64,000 nt of DNA from Desulfocapsa sp050291935. GTDB taxonomy: Bacteria; Desulfobacterota; Desulfobulbia; Desulfobulbales; Desulfocapsaceae. Shown here piece by piece: positions 54,236 to 62,838 of the stretch (its first letter is position 1; the number at the start of each line of letters is the position of its first letter). Made by a program: the position numbers and the translations under genes. Where the stretch lies: assembly GCA_050291935.1 (NCBI GenBank), contig JBNKKR010000003.1, positions 73,609 through 137,608 on the forward strand, written 5' to 3'. The notes beneath the pieces were generated by a model that was given only the letters and a program-made list of their open reading frames with translations, was not told where the DNA came from and ran no database searches.

Positions 54236-54919
54236 CTATGACTTTTTCATCTCCATCATTCGTTTCTTCTTTTCGGCGCGTCGTTTCCGAATCATCATCG
54301 TATCATTGGCCATTCCCAGATACGTTTCGCGCAATGCATCCTCAAAAGATGCTATCTCGCCACCTGCTGTTTGCTGCTGTGCCACGGCACCTTCCTTTGT
54401 GGCAAATGCCATTTTACTTTTCGCACTCATTGTTCCTTTGAGGCTTGAGCCAATGAGATATGTGGCACTATCAACCTCTACAAGTGGCTTAATTTTTGCG
54501 TCAGCACCAAAGTCGGCAACATAAATCCCCTGTATTCCTCGATCCAGATTAAGTGACAGGCTGATTGCAAGACAGTGGATAGAACAGGTGCCATCAACCA
54601 AATTATCATCGTAATGAACGAGGTGTCGGCTATGGTGCCACTTACTGCGATTCATTCCGCAATATGGACATACCGGATATTTTTCCAACTCATTTTCAAG
54701 GGGTTGAGGATCAGCGGCAACCTTAGGAATAAACTGCAATGGAGTCCCATCGCCATCACACGACGCGCCCCTTGCCATCCATCCTTTTCCAGGCATCATC
54801 GCGCCAATGCTTCCACCGAAGGCACTCCCTCCAGCCAACACACTTGTCATCCCGGCAACTCCCACCACTGCGGCTGATTTCAAGGCGTTCCTTCTACTCA
54901 TTTTCTTTTCATTTTTCAT
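54236..54919 (-). CDS. Tat-exported NosL-like copper-binding protein
   Basis: 227 aa. A twin-arginine signal (SRRNALKSAAVVGVAG) ends near residue 35. The core CPYCGMNRSKW with following HSRHLVHY is the NosL metal-binding motif (CxxCGM), and DGTCSIHCLA is a second Cys pair. A Lys/Met-rich tail follows. NosL delivers copper to nitrous oxide reductase, but no nos genes are seen, so a more general copper or metal role is likely. NosL is normally a lipoprotein; a Tat signal is unusual. Confidence 0.82.
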   Translation of the reverse strand: MKNEKKMSRRNALKSAAVVGVAGMTSVLAGGSAFGGSIGAMMPGKGWMARGASCDGDGTPLQFIPKVAADPQPLENELEKYPVCPYCGMNRSKWHHSRHLVHYDDNLVDGTCSIHCLAISLSLNLDRGIQGIYVADFGADAKIKPLVEVDSATYLIGSSLKGTMSAKSKMAFATKEGAVAQQQTAGGEIASFEDALRETYLGMANDTMMIRKRRAEKKKRMMEMKKS

Positions 54920-55102
54920 TGGCGTCTCCCATCATTTAAAAAAAATGTTTGCTCTTCCACTTCTCTTATTTTCCGTTCGTCAACAAACAGAGGTCCGGTA
55001 TTATATAAATACTAGAGCAACAAGGGTATGTGGCAAATTGTCGCAGGTGAAAAAGGAGACTCTTTAGCCCACGCCTTGGAATAAAACGGGACAAAACAGA
55101 CG

Positions 55103-55501
55103 TTATCCGTGCCAGTGGCGAAGGCCGGTTATTTGGGTAAAATGCTTGTCGTAACTTATTAACATTGCACCTGTTTCTATGGTATGTGCTGCAATCCAGA
55201 CATCGTTAATTGGTAGAGGAGTACCCGCTTTTTTGAGGCTACTTTTTAGAGTACCAAAAATGCTAGCAGTATCTTTGCTTGCTGTTACAACTTCACATAT
55301 AGGTTTTGCCAGAAAAGATTCCAAAGTATTGATATTTTGCCGCTCACGATTACCACCTTTAAAGCCGGCATAAAGCTCTCCAAGAACAAAAATTGACATG
55401 TAAACAGCATCTGCCTGGGCCAGAATGTTTAGAACTTCTTCGTCTCCGGTCAATAAAGAGCTGTAAGCATTTGTATCCAGCAAAACTTTGTTCATTGCCA
55501 C
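55103..55501 (-). CDS. vapC: VapC-type PIN-domain toxin
   Basis: 132 aa. Acidic residues of the PIN active site are visible: VLLDTNAYSS (Asp 9), FVLGELYAG (Glu), PINDVWIAA (Asp) and a C-terminal YDKHF. It is a ribonuclease in characterised members. It overlaps its antitoxin gene by 10 nt. Confidence 0.93.
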   Translation of the reverse strand: MAMNKVLLDTNAYSSLLTGDEEVLNILAQADAVYMSIFVLGELYAGFKGGNRERQNINTLESFLAKPICEVVTASKDTASIFGTLKSSLKKAGTPLPINDVWIAAHTIETGAMLISYDKHFTQITGLRHWHG

Positions 55502-55746
55502 TCTCCAACATCAACCTTCTTTACGTCTTCGATCTGTTTTTCAAACTGGATCCGATCTTCTTTAGACCACTGCCCTAAAAACTCAACAAAATCTTCACGA
55601 TGATCTTTTCCTTGTTCACTAACACCTAAGGCTTTTCTGAGTAATTTTTTTATGGTTTTGTTAAGGCTCAACCCCTCCTTTTTCGCCAAGTCTCTAATAA
55701 GGCTCTCAAGATCAGTATCAAGACCATGTATTGTTATTGATTTCAT
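55492..55746 (-). CDS. vapB: VapB/FitA-type ribbon-helix-helix antitoxin
   Basis: 84 aa from the ATG at 55746 with AGGTGA upstream; a longer frame to 55770 lacks a ribosome-binding site. N-terminal strand-helix-helix (MKSITIHGLD, then LSLNKTIKKLLRKALG) and an acidic toxin-binding tail ending VDVGEW. Confidence 0.88.
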   Translation of the reverse strand: MKSITIHGLDTDLESLIRDLAKKEGLSLNKTIKKLLRKALGVSEQGKDHREDFVEFLGQWSKEDRIQFEKQIEDVKKVDVGEWQ

Positions 55747-55845
55747 AGCGCTCACCTTGGGAATAATCATGGTTCATTATTCCTAAAAAATAGTTCACTT
55801 TCCAAAAGATGTCAAATTACACTATTTTGAGCTATGGACTGGAGC

Positions 55846-55875
55846 TTAAAGTTTTAGTTTTTTTCGAACTGAGGG
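55846..55875 (+). repeat. Left arm of a long-range inverted repeat
   Basis: AAAGTTTTAGTTTTTTTCGA then ACTGAGGGGAC; its complement lies at about 58184-58216. The arms bracket the broken and the intact DUF4143 genes. Just left, TGTCAAATTACACTATT (55810-55826) recurs with one change at 56618-56634. Confidence 0.75.
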
Positions 55876-55904
55876 GACTGATTTTTAATCGAGACAGCTC
55901 TTCC

Positions 55905-56447
55905 TTACAATTCGCCAAATGGTAGAGCCATAGCACATGGCCCAAGGGGAAGGCGAATATCGCCAGGGTGGACCACATAGCCTTGCTGCACCTTATTCCC
56001 ATAGTCGCCACGAAATATATTGATGGACGATGCAAATGCCGGTTTCGGTGTTGCTGATAATTTTACCGCAATGGGGATAAGGTTACCTCCATCCTCGACA
56101 ATAATATCAACCTCAGTACCAGCTGAGGTTCGCCAAAAATAAACCTGCGGATCAAGACCTTGATGGGTCAGAGTTCTTATTATTTCAGATATCACAGCCG
56201 TTTCCATGATGGCTCCACCCATTGGCCCTGCTACAGCATGCTCGGGATCTTTCAAGCCGGTGAGGTGGCAAAGGGTACCGACATCGGCAAAAAAGATCTT
56301 TGGAGTTTTCACCAGTCTCTTGCCTATATTGACAAACCAGGGACGAAGAACGATGACCTGATAGGTGGCCTCCAGCACAGAAATCCATGCCTTGACAGTA
56401 TTCACTACCACGCCCAAATCACGAGCCAAATCACTGAGATCTTTCAA
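55905..56447 (-). pseudogene. DUF4143 C-terminal fragment of an AAA+ ATPase
   Basis: 180 codons covering the helix-turn-helix-like region (LARDLGVVVNTVKAWISVLE) and the DUF4143 fold (PKIFFADVGTLCHLTGL, FWRTSAGTEVDIIVEDGG, PIAVKLSATP). The whole ATPase half is missing. The frame starts at a Met just downstream of a 14-bp palindrome, so it is probably a deletion product, although it could still be translated. Confidence 0.8.
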
Positions 56448-56475
56448 TAAATTTTCGTATCATCAGCCCACCTTG

Positions 56476-56510
56476 CTTGCAATTTTGCATTTCTGGTGCA
56501 AAATTGCAAG
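56476..56510. other. Perfect 14-bp palindrome
   Basis: CTTGCAATTTTGCA and its exact complement around the 7-nt spacer TTTCTGG, at the breakpoint upstream of the truncated DUF4143 gene. No T-run follows. Likely a protein-binding or recombination site. Confidence 0.8.
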
Positions 56511-56714
56511 TCAAACATGCAGGGTAGAGAAATTTTCCTGAAAGCAAGGAACCGTTCGGGTTGATCTAAGATTGTGGGGCACCGATGACTTTTGTGACCA
56601 TGTGAAATGTCAAATTGCACTATTCTTACCGTTTGAACGGGCTCACCCTTACAAGGGACAGACCACGTTGTATTACTTTACTATCACTAACACCGGTAAA
56701 CGGTAAGTAAGGCA

Positions 56715-58040
56715 CTAAAATTCATGCAGATCCATGGGCTGATTACTCTTTACAAGTGCAGGCACAGCGTAAAGCGGTGCAAAAAGTAATTTCTGTTTGG
56801 GGAGTTCTTTGTACTCTCCACCGTACAACACAATTCCTTGGGGACAGTCCGGATATTTTTCCAGCATAAAGTGTAGACTCCTCAGACTGCCTCCAGCACC
56901 TGATTTAATCTCTAACGGGTAGAGCTGCCCGTCTCGTGTTATCAGGTAGTCGATTTCTGCGCTGCTGCCCCTGGCATCCCTTGCCCAATAGTGGAGGCTA
57001 GAACCATACCAGCAGAGTAGCTCCTGCCCGATAAACTGCTCTGCCAATTTTCCCCTGTAGATTGCAAGAAGATCTTCCTGACGTATTTCAAGGTCCACCG
57101 GCAATCGACAGAGATTCTGCATAAGACCGATATCCAGAAGGACAGCCTTGAATTTTTTTAGGTTTGCTGATGCTCCCAGTGGAATCCCGGGTGGGTTACA
57201 TGAGGGGACTTTGTGAACCAACCGCGCTTTTGCGAGCACCTCCAAGGCGTTTTTGTTGACCGGACTTTTGGTGGTGTCACTCAAGTTTGTGTATTTTATC
57301 TGTTCTCCCACTGCCATAGCGCTGTTGAGCAGGACGGTCTCCAATGTTGCCGGATTAAGACGTGGAAAATATTTTGCAAAGTCCTCCAAATAGCTGGTAA
57401 CAATTTCAGACTGGACCTCGAAGGTTTCCAGCATCGAGCCTGTTTCTCGATACACTTTGACACACTCAGGCATTCCTCCGATAAAAAAGTAATTTTTCAA
57501 TTCGGAGAGGACTGTTTTCTGTATATTCGGACTTGCTAAGGACGGGCTTGTGACGCTATATCTGGCCAAAATATCTTTTTTAAGCGCTACCAGATATTCA
57601 TAGTATGTCATTGGTTGCATATGCAAGTACTGAACACGGCCCACCGGTACAGATATGGCTTCAAAGGCAAATTCTAATAAGGATCCTGCCGCAACGATAT
57701 GGAGTTCAGGCATTTCCTCGTAAAAGTAACGAAGGCAAGCAATGGCCTCTGGGCAAGCCTGGATTTCATCAAAAAAAACCAGTGTTTTGCCTGGCTCGAT
57801 CCTGCCGGTGCTAAGCTCCAGGTGGCTAATTATTTCTGCGGGGGAAAGTGATGATGAAAAGTGGATATGCAGATCCCGCCTTTTTTCCAGGTCGATCTTA
57901 ACATATCGTTCAAACTCAAGTGCAAGAACATTGTCCACCAACCAGGTCTTGCCGACCTGGCGGGCACCACGTATAATCAGTGGCTTGCGACGGGAAGCAT
58001 TTTTCCATTTTAGAATATGACAGGCGGCTAGACGCTTCAT
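56715..58040 (-). CDS. AAA+ ATPase with DUF4143 domain
   Basis: 441 aa, full length. Walker A RGARQVGKT near residue 28, Walker B LVFFDEIQACPEA, sensor-like GSLLEFAF, and DUF4143 with WARDARGSSAEIDYLI and PLEIKSGAGGSLRSL. Function unknown. It lies inside the inverted repeat with a fragment of a second family member. The gap to the left (56511-56714) contains GGGACAGACCACG, a box also found inverted near 58177 and 63260. Confidence 0.92.
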   Translation of the reverse strand: MKRLAACHILKWKNASRRKPLIIRGARQVGKTWLVDNVLALEFERYVKIDLEKRRDLHIHFSSSLSPAEIISHLELSTGRIEPGKTLVFFDEIQACPEAIACLRYFYEEMPELHIVAAGSLLEFAFEAISVPVGRVQYLHMQPMTYYEYLVALKKDILARYSVTSPSLASPNIQKTVLSELKNYFFIGGMPECVKVYRETGSMLETFEVQSEIVTSYLEDFAKYFPRLNPATLETVLLNSAMAVGEQIKYTNLSDTTKSPVNKNALEVLAKARLVHKVPSCNPPGIPLGASANLKKFKAVLLDIGLMQNLCRLPVDLEIRQEDLLAIYRGKLAEQFIGQELLCWYGSSLHYWARDARGSSAEIDYLITRDGQLYPLEIKSGAGGSLRSLHFMLEKYPDCPQGIVLYGGEYKELPKQKLLFAPLYAVPALVKSNQPMDLHEF

Positions 58041-58183
58041 GGAAGAATTAGTTGTGTTAAAGAGAACAAGGATACGTTTTCAGGTCAATTGTTGTTGTGA
58101 CAGGCAAAACTCAAGTCACTTTTAACCTTGTGACCGAAAAAAGTCAAGGGTGATATTGACTATAATAGTGTACCCATGGTCTG

Positions 58184-58228
58184 TCCCCTCAGTTCGAAAA
58201 AAAACTAAAACTCTAAACGCCAGCTTGT
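58184..58228 (-). repeat. Right arm of the long-range inverted repeat
   Basis: Complement of the arm at 55846-55875, extended by the CAAGCTGG(C)GTTTAGAGTTTT part shared with 28240-28295. It runs up to the apparent start of the metalloprotease frame. Confidence 0.75.
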
Positions 58229-58768
58229 TTGATAAAACGCTCAAAACTGTTCTACTCGTGCTTCCGGTTGTTGCGCTGCTGGCAGGCAGAGGACTTAGAA
58301 AGATGGTCTGCCAGCGTCCCCGAACGACTGGCCGAATGTTCCGTCGAACTAGGAGAAGTCGCTATTACGCTTGTGGATAAAGGGAACCCGGAGGATATTG
58401 CCGCGAGTTTTTTTGTAAGCTCCCCTCCGGGCGCTATTGGAACCACACAGTCTGATCATTCAAGACCACTTCTGATTTTTGGACAAAGCGTCGGCATAAC
58501 ACCTCTAGGTCATGCTTCATGCGGGGTAACAAAATCCATCCTCGGCACAAACCATCGTTATGCCACCATCTCCAGACAAACCCCCAAGGGACGCAAATTA
58601 TATCCCAAACAGACCGTTGCCCATGAACTTGGGCATATTTTAGGACTTGGTCACACAAGCCCCGCCGGCCCCCTCACTCTTATGCACCCTCGCGGATGTT
58701 TGCATTGCGGATTTTCAACCGATCAATGCTCCCAAATTCACCGAAGTCCCTACGTACAAAAACAATAA
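58229..58768 (+). CDS. Metzincin-type zinc metalloprotease with disturbed N-terminus
   Basis: 179 codons. The zinc motif HELGHILGLGH (HExxHxxGxxH) near residue 131 and a following Met-turn-like TLMHP define a matrixin/archaemetzincin-like fold. The start region is odd: the ATG lies in the repeat arm and this frame has no good signal peptide, while the next frame reads KTVLLVLPVVALLAG over 58235-58285. A one-base frameshift near 58285 would join a signal peptide to the catalytic part. It is therefore either a frameshifted gene, a sequencing artefact, or a gene whose start was replaced by the repeat. Confidence 0.65.
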   Translation: MIKRSKLFYSCFRLLRCWQAEDLERWSASVPERLAECSVELGEVAITLVDKGNPEDIAASFFVSSPPGAIGTTQSDHSRPLLIFGQSVGITPLGHASCGVTKSILGTNHRYATISRQTPKGRKLYPKQTVAHELGHILGLGHTSPAGPLTLMHPRGCLHCGFSTDQCSQIHRSPYVQKQ

Positions 58769-58913
58769 AAAACACAACATGACCTCTACCATCAATCATG
58801 TTGGCACATTTCAACACAAAAAAACACTAGCAAATATTTCACCCTTACGATAGCTTGATGGTTATATTTCGCATTCTTTCAAAAAGCCTCCCATAGAAAA
58901 CAAACTCTATACA

Positions 58914-59720
58914 ATGTCATCCAAAAAATTGATCAGCGGTCTACTGACTATTACATTAATAATTGGAGTTGGAATTGCGATTTACCAGTCTGCAAAAAAA
59001 CAAAGTCATGCCAGGCTCCATAAGCAGTTTCAGACAAACAGCGCCAAAAGCCCAACACAAGATGGCAACCGGAAAACCATACAGAAAAAAACGCACAGAA
59101 CGCAGTACACAAGTGGGGAGTATTTAAAACAACCTGCTAAAAAGGAACTTGTTTCGAGCGTTTCAATCCTGCCCCCAAAACATTTTTTTGATGGCAGGCT
59201 TTCGCCTCAGTCGACATTGCATGTAATCGGAGTTTATGAGGGAGAGCCTGAAAAGGGCAAGGAGCCACCACCATGGTGGTCCCATTGTAAGGATCACAAT
59301 GATCCAAAAGCTATGGCTGAATGCCACTCTAAATATGCAGGAATTAGACACCCCCAACAAGTCAGCATCGTAGTCAGCTATACCAAAACACCCGTTGTTC
59401 TTGCCCTTATGGCATACAATCCTGTCATCTGGAGTATCGACCTGTATGAAGATGTTAAATTGGAAGGCGTAATCCTTGCTGGTTATCACGAACAAAAACT
59501 AATTGGTGTCCCCTCAACCGTTCCTGTTATCGCATATACACGTGAAACTCCCGACTGCGGTAATTGTTTTAGAGGAGAAGGGTATTTTTTTACGTACAAA
59601 AATGACCATAACTATTTGGATGTAGCTCAAAAACTCTATGAGATTACCGGCAAACAGGTGTCCTCATTCCAAGGCACTTATAAAGCCAAATCGTTTAATA
59701 TCACAAACATGTCCGATTGA
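58914..59720 (+). CDS. Exported or membrane-anchored protein of unknown function
   Basis: 268 aa. One N-terminal hydrophobic segment (about 5-23), then a Lys/Gln/Thr-rich linker (about 25-80) and a compact domain (about 95-255) with VIGVYEGEPE, paired Cys (HCKDH, AECHS and DCGNC), and beta-rich VVLALMAYNPVIWSIDLY and VILAGYHEQKLIG. No family recognised with confidence. It follows the metalloprotease by 145 nt and precedes telA by 21 nt, suggesting a periplasmic role linked to either. Confidence 0.75.
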   Translation: MSSKKLISGLLTITLIIGVGIAIYQSAKKQSHARLHKQFQTNSAKSPTQDGNRKTIQKKTHRTQYTSGEYLKQPAKKELVSSVSILPPKHFFDGRLSPQSTLHVIGVYEGEPEKGKEPPPWWSHCKDHNDPKAMAECHSKYAGIRHPQQVSIVVSYTKTPVVLALMAYNPVIWSIDLYEDVKLEGVILAGYHEQKLIGVPSTVPVIAYTRETPDCGNCFRGEGYFFTYKNDHNYLDVAQKLYEITGKQVSSFQGTYKAKSFNITNMSD

Positions 59721-59741
59721 CACCCAGCTCAGAAAAATCAT

Positions 59742-60869
59742 ATGAGTACTACACTGCCACCATCCAATACGTTGCAGCCAATTCAAAAAGAGTCCACATT
59801 TGAAATGGTGCAACTCAGTGACGACGACATTGTTGCTCTCAATGATAAGGTTGAAAAACAATTGCAGGTGCTATTTCAAAATTCACCTGATCTACATGAC
59901 CTTAAAGATAAGGTTTACACTATTCAGGACCTGGGAACAGAAGAGATAAAAGAAGCGGCTACAATTTCATTGGAGCTGCTTTCCCGTCCGATCAACACGA
60001 TGGCCTACGGTTTTTTTGATGATTCATCACCAATATCACAGGCCTTGCTGAATTTACGTTCGACAATTGAAGATCTTGACCCATCTAATTATTCCATGCT
60101 TTTTTCGAAAAAAAAATTACTCGGTTTCATTCCTATAAGAAATGATATCAAAAAATATTTCAGAAAATATCAATCAGCACAAACACACCTCAATTCAACA
60201 ATCTTTTCCCTCAATAATGGAAAAGACGAACTCCTTAAAGATAACGCAGTCCTGGAGGAGAAACAAGGCAGGATGTGGAGTGCCATATACGCCCTTGAAA
60301 AACACATTTACTTTGGCCGTCAGCTTGACAAGCAAATAACCGGTTGCCTTGACCGGGTGGAAGAGGAAAATGTTGAAAGAATGAACGTTTTAAAAAAGGA
60401 ATTTCTCACATCTCTTCGGCAAAAAGTTCAAGACTTGCTCACACAACTCACTATTTCTGTGCAAAGCTATCTTGCCATGGATTTGGTCCGAAAAAATAAT
60501 GCTGCGTTAATCAAGGGGATCGATAAATCAACAACCACAACTATTTCTGCACTGCAAACCGCCATAACAGTTGCACAAGCACTCGCAAATGAAAAGCTCA
60601 TATTGGAGCAGATCAGCTTCTTGCACACGACAACCGGTGGTGTTATCGAAAAAACCTCTAAAGTGCTCAAGAAACAGGCTTCTAAAATGCGCCACCAGTC
60701 AGCAGACACTGCCATCGAAATACACAAACTCAGGACTGCTTTTAAAAATATATACAGGGCGATAGACATGATCGACTCACATAAAGTTGATGCTTTGAGT
60801 CAGATATCTCAAACGATAGGCGCCCTGTCTATAAAAATGCACCAGGCTGAAAATCACAGTCCCGGATAA
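59742..60869 (+). CDS. TelA-like toxic anion resistance family protein
   Basis: 375 aa, largely alpha-helical and coiled-coil. Family features: an N-terminal acidic helix, LLGFIPIRNDIKKYFRKYQSA near residue 125, and LQTAITVAQALANEKLILEQ in the last third. TelA proteins were linked to tellurite and cell-envelope antimicrobial resistance; the mechanism is unknown. It is followed by an XpaC-like partner, a common pairing. Confidence 0.9.
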   Translation: MSTTLPPSNTLQPIQKESTFEMVQLSDDDIVALNDKVEKQLQVLFQNSPDLHDLKDKVYTIQDLGTEEIKEAATISLELLSRPINTMAYGFFDDSSPISQALLNLRSTIEDLDPSNYSMLFSKKKLLGFIPIRNDIKKYFRKYQSAQTHLNSTIFSLNNGKDELLKDNAVLEEKQGRMWSAIYALEKHIYFGRQLDKQITGCLDRVEEENVERMNVLKKEFLTSLRQKVQDLLTQLTISVQSYLAMDLVRKNNAALIKGIDKSTTTTISALQTAITVAQALANEKLILEQISFLHTTTGGVIEKTSKVLKKQASKMRHQSADTAIEIHKLRTAFKNIYRAIDMIDSHKVDALSQISQTIGALSIKMHQAENHSPG

Positions 60870-60916
60870 ACCATAGGCCCAAACAGGCTCAATAACAATT
60901 TCAAAATACACAACGG

Positions 60917-61525
60917 ATGCTACAGCAATTAGCTCTTTTTATACACGGCACAAAAAATATCGTCGGCTGTCTTCTCGCTCTTGGCGGACTGACTCTTTTT
61001 TTTACGGAAATCATATATGACAACTGGTTTTTGATTATCTGCGGACTTTACACCATAGGGTATCGACTGGCCCCCGCCCCACCAAAACTCCTACAATCTA
61101 ACCAAACACAATTGTTCTCTTCGTCAGAGCTACTGTTTTCCCTCAATACGCTGACACGAAAAGTCGAAAAAAAACTTCCAAATGAAATGCTGACTCTCGT
61201 CAAACAGATAACACAAGAAATTGTAGACATAGTAAGGCAATTCAGCGATCTTAAAAAAGACATTCACTCCCACCACATCATCCAGCAGACAGTTATTGAT
61301 TATCTCCCCGGTATCCTTGAGACGTACATTAAAATCCCTCCGGCTTACCGCAAGATGTACATGACAAAAAACGGCGATTCCACTACAAAAATTGCTATCG
61401 AACAATTAGAGCTGTTGCTGGCCCAGACAAAAAAGACTTCTACCATGATAACAAACAATAATATTAATGCGTTAAAAGCTCATGGTCGATTTTTAAAAAC
61501 AAAATTTGCCAGCTCTAATCGTTAG
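60917..61525 (+). CDS. XpaC-like membrane protein paired with TelA
   Basis: 202 aa. Two N-terminal membrane segments (about 13-33 and 38-52), then a helical cytoplasmic domain with DYLPGILETYIKIP and STTKIAIEQLELLLAQ, the pattern of XpaC-type (5-bromo-4-chloroindolyl phosphate hydrolysis) proteins that accompany TelA. Probably co-transcribed with telA. Confidence 0.7.
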   Translation: MLQQLALFIHGTKNIVGCLLALGGLTLFFTEIIYDNWFLIICGLYTIGYRLAPAPPKLLQSNQTQLFSSSELLFSLNTLTRKVEKKLPNEMLTLVKQITQEIVDIVRQFSDLKKDIHSHHIIQQTVIDYLPGILETYIKIPPAYRKMYMTKNGDSTTKIAIEQLELLLAQTKKTSTMITNNNINALKAHGRFLKTKFASSNR

Positions 61526-61543
61526 CCAACTATGCCCATTCCA

Positions 61544-62491
61544 TCATACAAACTTTTTTAATCGGAGTGTCTCTTGTATCTGATCACGCCAAACGGGAGA
61601 AACACCAACTTCATCTGCATAATCCCGCCAGTGTAACACCTTATCTCTTACCTCTTTTATAATGGATTGTGCCCTGCCACGCTTCATGGAAGCGGCTCTT
61701 GCACAAGACTTAAAATCCTCCAAAGTAAAGTCGTCCCGCTTTCCATTCAGTGTCATTTGATGACTGGCCGTCCAATTTCCGGTCAGGTTAAAGCTATAGG
61801 TCAGATCAAAAGCAGGTGCCAGCGACCATGTTCCGGATTTATCCATCAAGAAAGCAATGTTTTTGACATGATCGTCCTGGTTACGGGCGATAATATTAAA
61901 AACCATTCGGCGAAACATCTCTTCGATTGAACCCATGGGCAGGCCAAGTTGCCTGATGACGAGAAGAGCCTGCTCATACGAATACGCCCCTGCCAGGTTA
62001 AAATCATAGTGGGCCAGCCCACAAAGAGACTGCATGTGAAGCTTTTCATTACCCGCAAGACGATCAAAGCGTCGAGTCATAAAATGATGCCTTTTATTTT
62101 CCTCGAAAATGCGGCACTCACTCATCGAAATTCCGGCATCCGACGCCATCCTAGAATAAGCATATTCAATAAGACCAAATCCGCCAGGATCTTCAAGTTC
62201 TTTATCCTTATTACCGCTGACACCATCAAATTTCAGCAACCAGTACTCAAAGCCATCTCCTGCGGAGAGTTGGCCGGAACGAACTTCACCCGTTGATGGA
62301 TTCCAGGCTATAACCGCCTTGGCTCTCGCTCCACCTGCCGATGTGCCGATTCGGAGGATATCTTTTAAGGCGTTTTCTTTGCTTTTTTGGGCAAATGCAG
62401 GATCATATTCAAAGGCTGCATGCTCCATATCGGTCAGGGAAACCGCGCCGATTGTACGTCCCCACATTTTCACTTCGGCAACTGTACTCAT
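61544..62491 (-). CDS. hipA: HipA-type kinase toxin, shortened at the N-terminus
   Basis: 315 aa versus about 410-440 in full-length HipA. The first 30 residues (VKMWGRTIGAVSL, FEYDPAFA) jump directly to KDILRIGTSAGGARAKAV, so roughly 100 residues of the N-subdomain are missing. Kinase elements remain: the GGARAKA P-loop, NQDDHVKN catalytic loop and APAFDLTYS metal-binding Asp. HipA phosphorylates aminoacyl-tRNA synthetases in known cases. It overlaps hipB by 4 nt. Confidence 0.85.
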   Translation of the reverse strand: MSTVAEVKMWGRTIGAVSLTDMEHAAFEYDPAFAQKSKENALKDILRIGTSAGGARAKAVIAWNPSTGEVRSGQLSAGDGFEYWLLKFDGVSGNKDKELEDPGGFGLIEYAYSRMASDAGISMSECRIFEENKRHHFMTRRFDRLAGNEKLHMQSLCGLAHYDFNLAGAYSYEQALLVIRQLGLPMGSIEEMFRRMVFNIIARNQDDHVKNIAFLMDKSGTWSLAPAFDLTYSFNLTGNWTASHQMTLNGKRDDFTLEDFKSCARAASMKRGRAQSIIKEVRDKVLHWRDYADEVGVSPVWRDQIQETLRLKKFV

Positions 62492-62838
62492 GATTCATCA
62501 CCCCAGGACCATTTTTCAGGAATTTTATCCGAATGACGGCTTGAAGAGGCACGTTGTCGCACTTTGCCTTTATGTTTCAAAAGATCCATGGGACGAACGA
62601 CCGGTTCGGGCACCATACGATCCACTCCTTGCAATAAATCCAATACCCTGAGTATTCTGATAACAGTTGTAAACTGCACAGAAGCACCAGCTTCGACTCG
62701 TTCAACGGTGCGCTTGGACACACCTGCCTGCTCGGCCAAATCCGCCTGTGTTAATTGCTGGTCAATCCGATACCGGGCAATACGATTGCCTATTTCTGCA
62801 AGAATAGCATCATCTGTCATGAGTTTTAACACATTCAT
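62488..62838 (-). CDS. hipB: HipB-type antitoxin (XRE helix-turn-helix)
   Basis: 116 aa from the ATG at 62838; ATGs at 62820 or 62847 are alternatives and no start has a strong ribosome-binding site. Helix-turn-helix LTQADLAEQAGVSKRTVERVEAG (about 28-50) followed by a regulatory tail with VVRPMDLLKHK. It should bind and repress the hipBA promoter. Confidence 0.85.
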   Translation of the reverse strand: MNVLKLMTDDAILAEIGNRIARYRIDQQLTQADLAEQAGVSKRTVERVEAGASVQFTTVIRILRVLDLLQGVDRMVPEPVVRPMDLLKHKGKVRQRASSSRHSDKIPEKWSWGDES

